Assembly: GCA_013214365.1 (NCBI GenBank)
Contig: JABSPI010000024.1
Span: 1-8,117, forward strand
DNA length: 8,117 bases
Source: Erythrobacter sp.
GTDB lineage: Bacteria > Pseudomonadota > Alphaproteobacteria > Sphingomonadales > Sphingomonadaceae
Direction of reading: 5' to 3'
In this document: one piece after another, positions 7,744-8,117 of the stretch
How positions within the stretch are numbered: the stretch's first letter is position 1
Layout: every line of letters starts with the position of its first letter
Program-made: the position numbers and the translations under genes
Notes under the pieces: model-generated
Databases searched by the model: none
Told to the model about the DNA's origin: nothing
What the model saw: only the letters and a program-made list of their open reading frames with translations

Positions 7744-7949
7744 ACGCTTTTCTTCGGCACGCCCGCATATCGGCAGGCAGGTTGATCCCGCGACGAAAAA
7801 TGCTTTGAATACGACTAAGCGCGCTGCAACCTCACCCCGTGCGGATGGATCGAGCGCTTCAAAGTTCCCGTCAGGGCGGCTATCTAGCGGCGCGAGAGCG
7901 GTTCGCAAAGACGGCAAACGGCCGCAAAACGAGAAATTGGCCCCCAAAT
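7744..7949. promoter_or_regulatory. Divergent intergenic region between nqrA and apbE
   Basis: These 206 bases separate the starts of two divergent genes and must contain the promoters for both the nqr operon (minus) and apbE (plus), unless apbE is read from elsewhere. A weak plus-strand candidate is TTCAAA (7858-7863), 17 bases, TATCTA (7881-7886), which only partly matches the sigma-70 consensus. I could not identify a convincing minus-strand promoter. A short direct repeat GGCAGGCAGG lies at 7772-7781. There is no family-like coding potential, although the nqrA frame remains open through it. Confidence 0.5.
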
Positions 7950-8117
7950 ATGAAACCAATGGTGCAAAATTCGCAACTCAGCCCGCTGCAAACCGCCCTG
8001 ATGGCGGTGCTGGCGACGATGCTGTGCTGGGCTTGCGCGGAACAGGAGCAGGTCCACGAACTCAGCGGGCAGGCATGGGGCACAACCTATCAGATCAAGC
8101 TGATCACGGGCCAAGAC
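7950..8117 (+). CDS. apbE: FAD:protein FMN transferase ApbE, N-terminal part (3' incomplete)
   Basis: ApbE is a Mg-dependent periplasmic flavin transferase that splits FAD and attaches FMN to the threonine of D-x-x-S/T-G-A-T motifs, such as those in NqrB and NqrC beside it. Only the first 56 codons are present; the frame is open at the window end. Residues 13-30 form a hydrophobic signal segment ending in LCWAC at Cys30, a possible lipoprotein site, though the Cys-Trp-Ala before it is not a standard lipobox. Residues 41-49 (SGQAWGTTY) match the family's N-terminal G-x-x-M/W-G-T-T-Y block. The ATG at 7950 is chosen for a short polar n-region before the signal helix; a second ATG lies at 7959 and an earlier in-frame one at 7845. 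No strong Shine-Dalgarno is seen. Divergent orientation beside nqrA strongly supports the role. Only the N-terminus is visible, so catalytic residues cannot be checked. Confidence 0.85.
   Translation, partial: MKPMVQNSQLSPLQTALMAVLATMLCWACAEQEQVHELSGQAWGTTYQIKLITGQD

Noticed and set aside
7845..7949. In-frame upstream ATG for apbE at 7845
   Set aside because: It would place 35 charged, polar residues before the signal helix, which does not suit an exported protein.
7744..7959. 72-codon N-terminal extension of nqrA
   Set aside because: No family likeness before VTVYQLKKG, and the extension would run across the divergent promoter region into the apbE start.
7992..8008. Perfect 6-bp hairpin ACCGCC-N5-GGCGGT inside apbE
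   Set aside because: It lies in codons for the signal helix and has no T-run; it is likely a chance effect of GC-rich coding sequence, despite sharing arm sequence with the 1808-1824 hairpin.

Overview
The window reads as a bacterial, probably alphaproteobacterial chromosome segment. The basis is moderately high GC, strong Shine-Dalgarno sites, and protein flavour close to marine sphingomonad/erythrobacter types; this placement is inference. It is almost fully coding. Its centre is a complete six-gene operon for the Na+-translocating NADH:ubiquinone reductase (Na+-NQR), nqrABCDEF, on the minus strand from about 7743 down to 1858.

Layout from left to right. (1) At 2-526 (+) lies the C-terminal catalytic half of an M24-family Xaa-Pro metallopeptidase. 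Its five metal ligands are intact, but the first ~61 bases do not look like the expected upstream part of that fold. (2) A short gap follows, with a perfect TGTCAC-N8-GTGACA inverted repeat (540-559), then a UbiH/UbiM-type FAD monooxygenase (602-1792, +) of ubiquinone biosynthesis. (3) A 65-base convergent spacer holds a small GC-rich hairpin. (4) nqrF, nqrE, nqrD, nqrC, nqrB and nqrA (listed left to right; all minus) are packed with 1-base and 8-base overlaps or gaps of 4 and 15 bases. (5) A 206-base divergent intergenic region follows. (6) The first 56 codons of apbE (7950 to the window end, +) encode an exported FAD:protein FMN transferase that continues outside the window.

The genes fit one theme. 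NqrF takes electrons from NADH through FAD and a 2Fe-2S centre. NqrD/E carry the intramembrane Fe-S cysteines. NqrC and NqrB carry covalent FMN on threonines in D-x-x-S-G-A-T motifs, and NqrB/NqrA lead to ubiquinone reduction coupled to Na+ export. ApbE is the enzyme that attaches the FMN, and the UbiM-like hydroxylase helps make the quinone acceptor. The maturation gene nqrM, which follows nqrF in Vibrio-type loci, is not in the space after nqrF.

I found no tRNA, rRNA, CRISPR, insertion sequence or clearly novel system. The points worth a second look are the left-edge junction, the inverted repeat before ubiM, the missing nqrM, and the ubiM-nqr-apbE gene arrangement.
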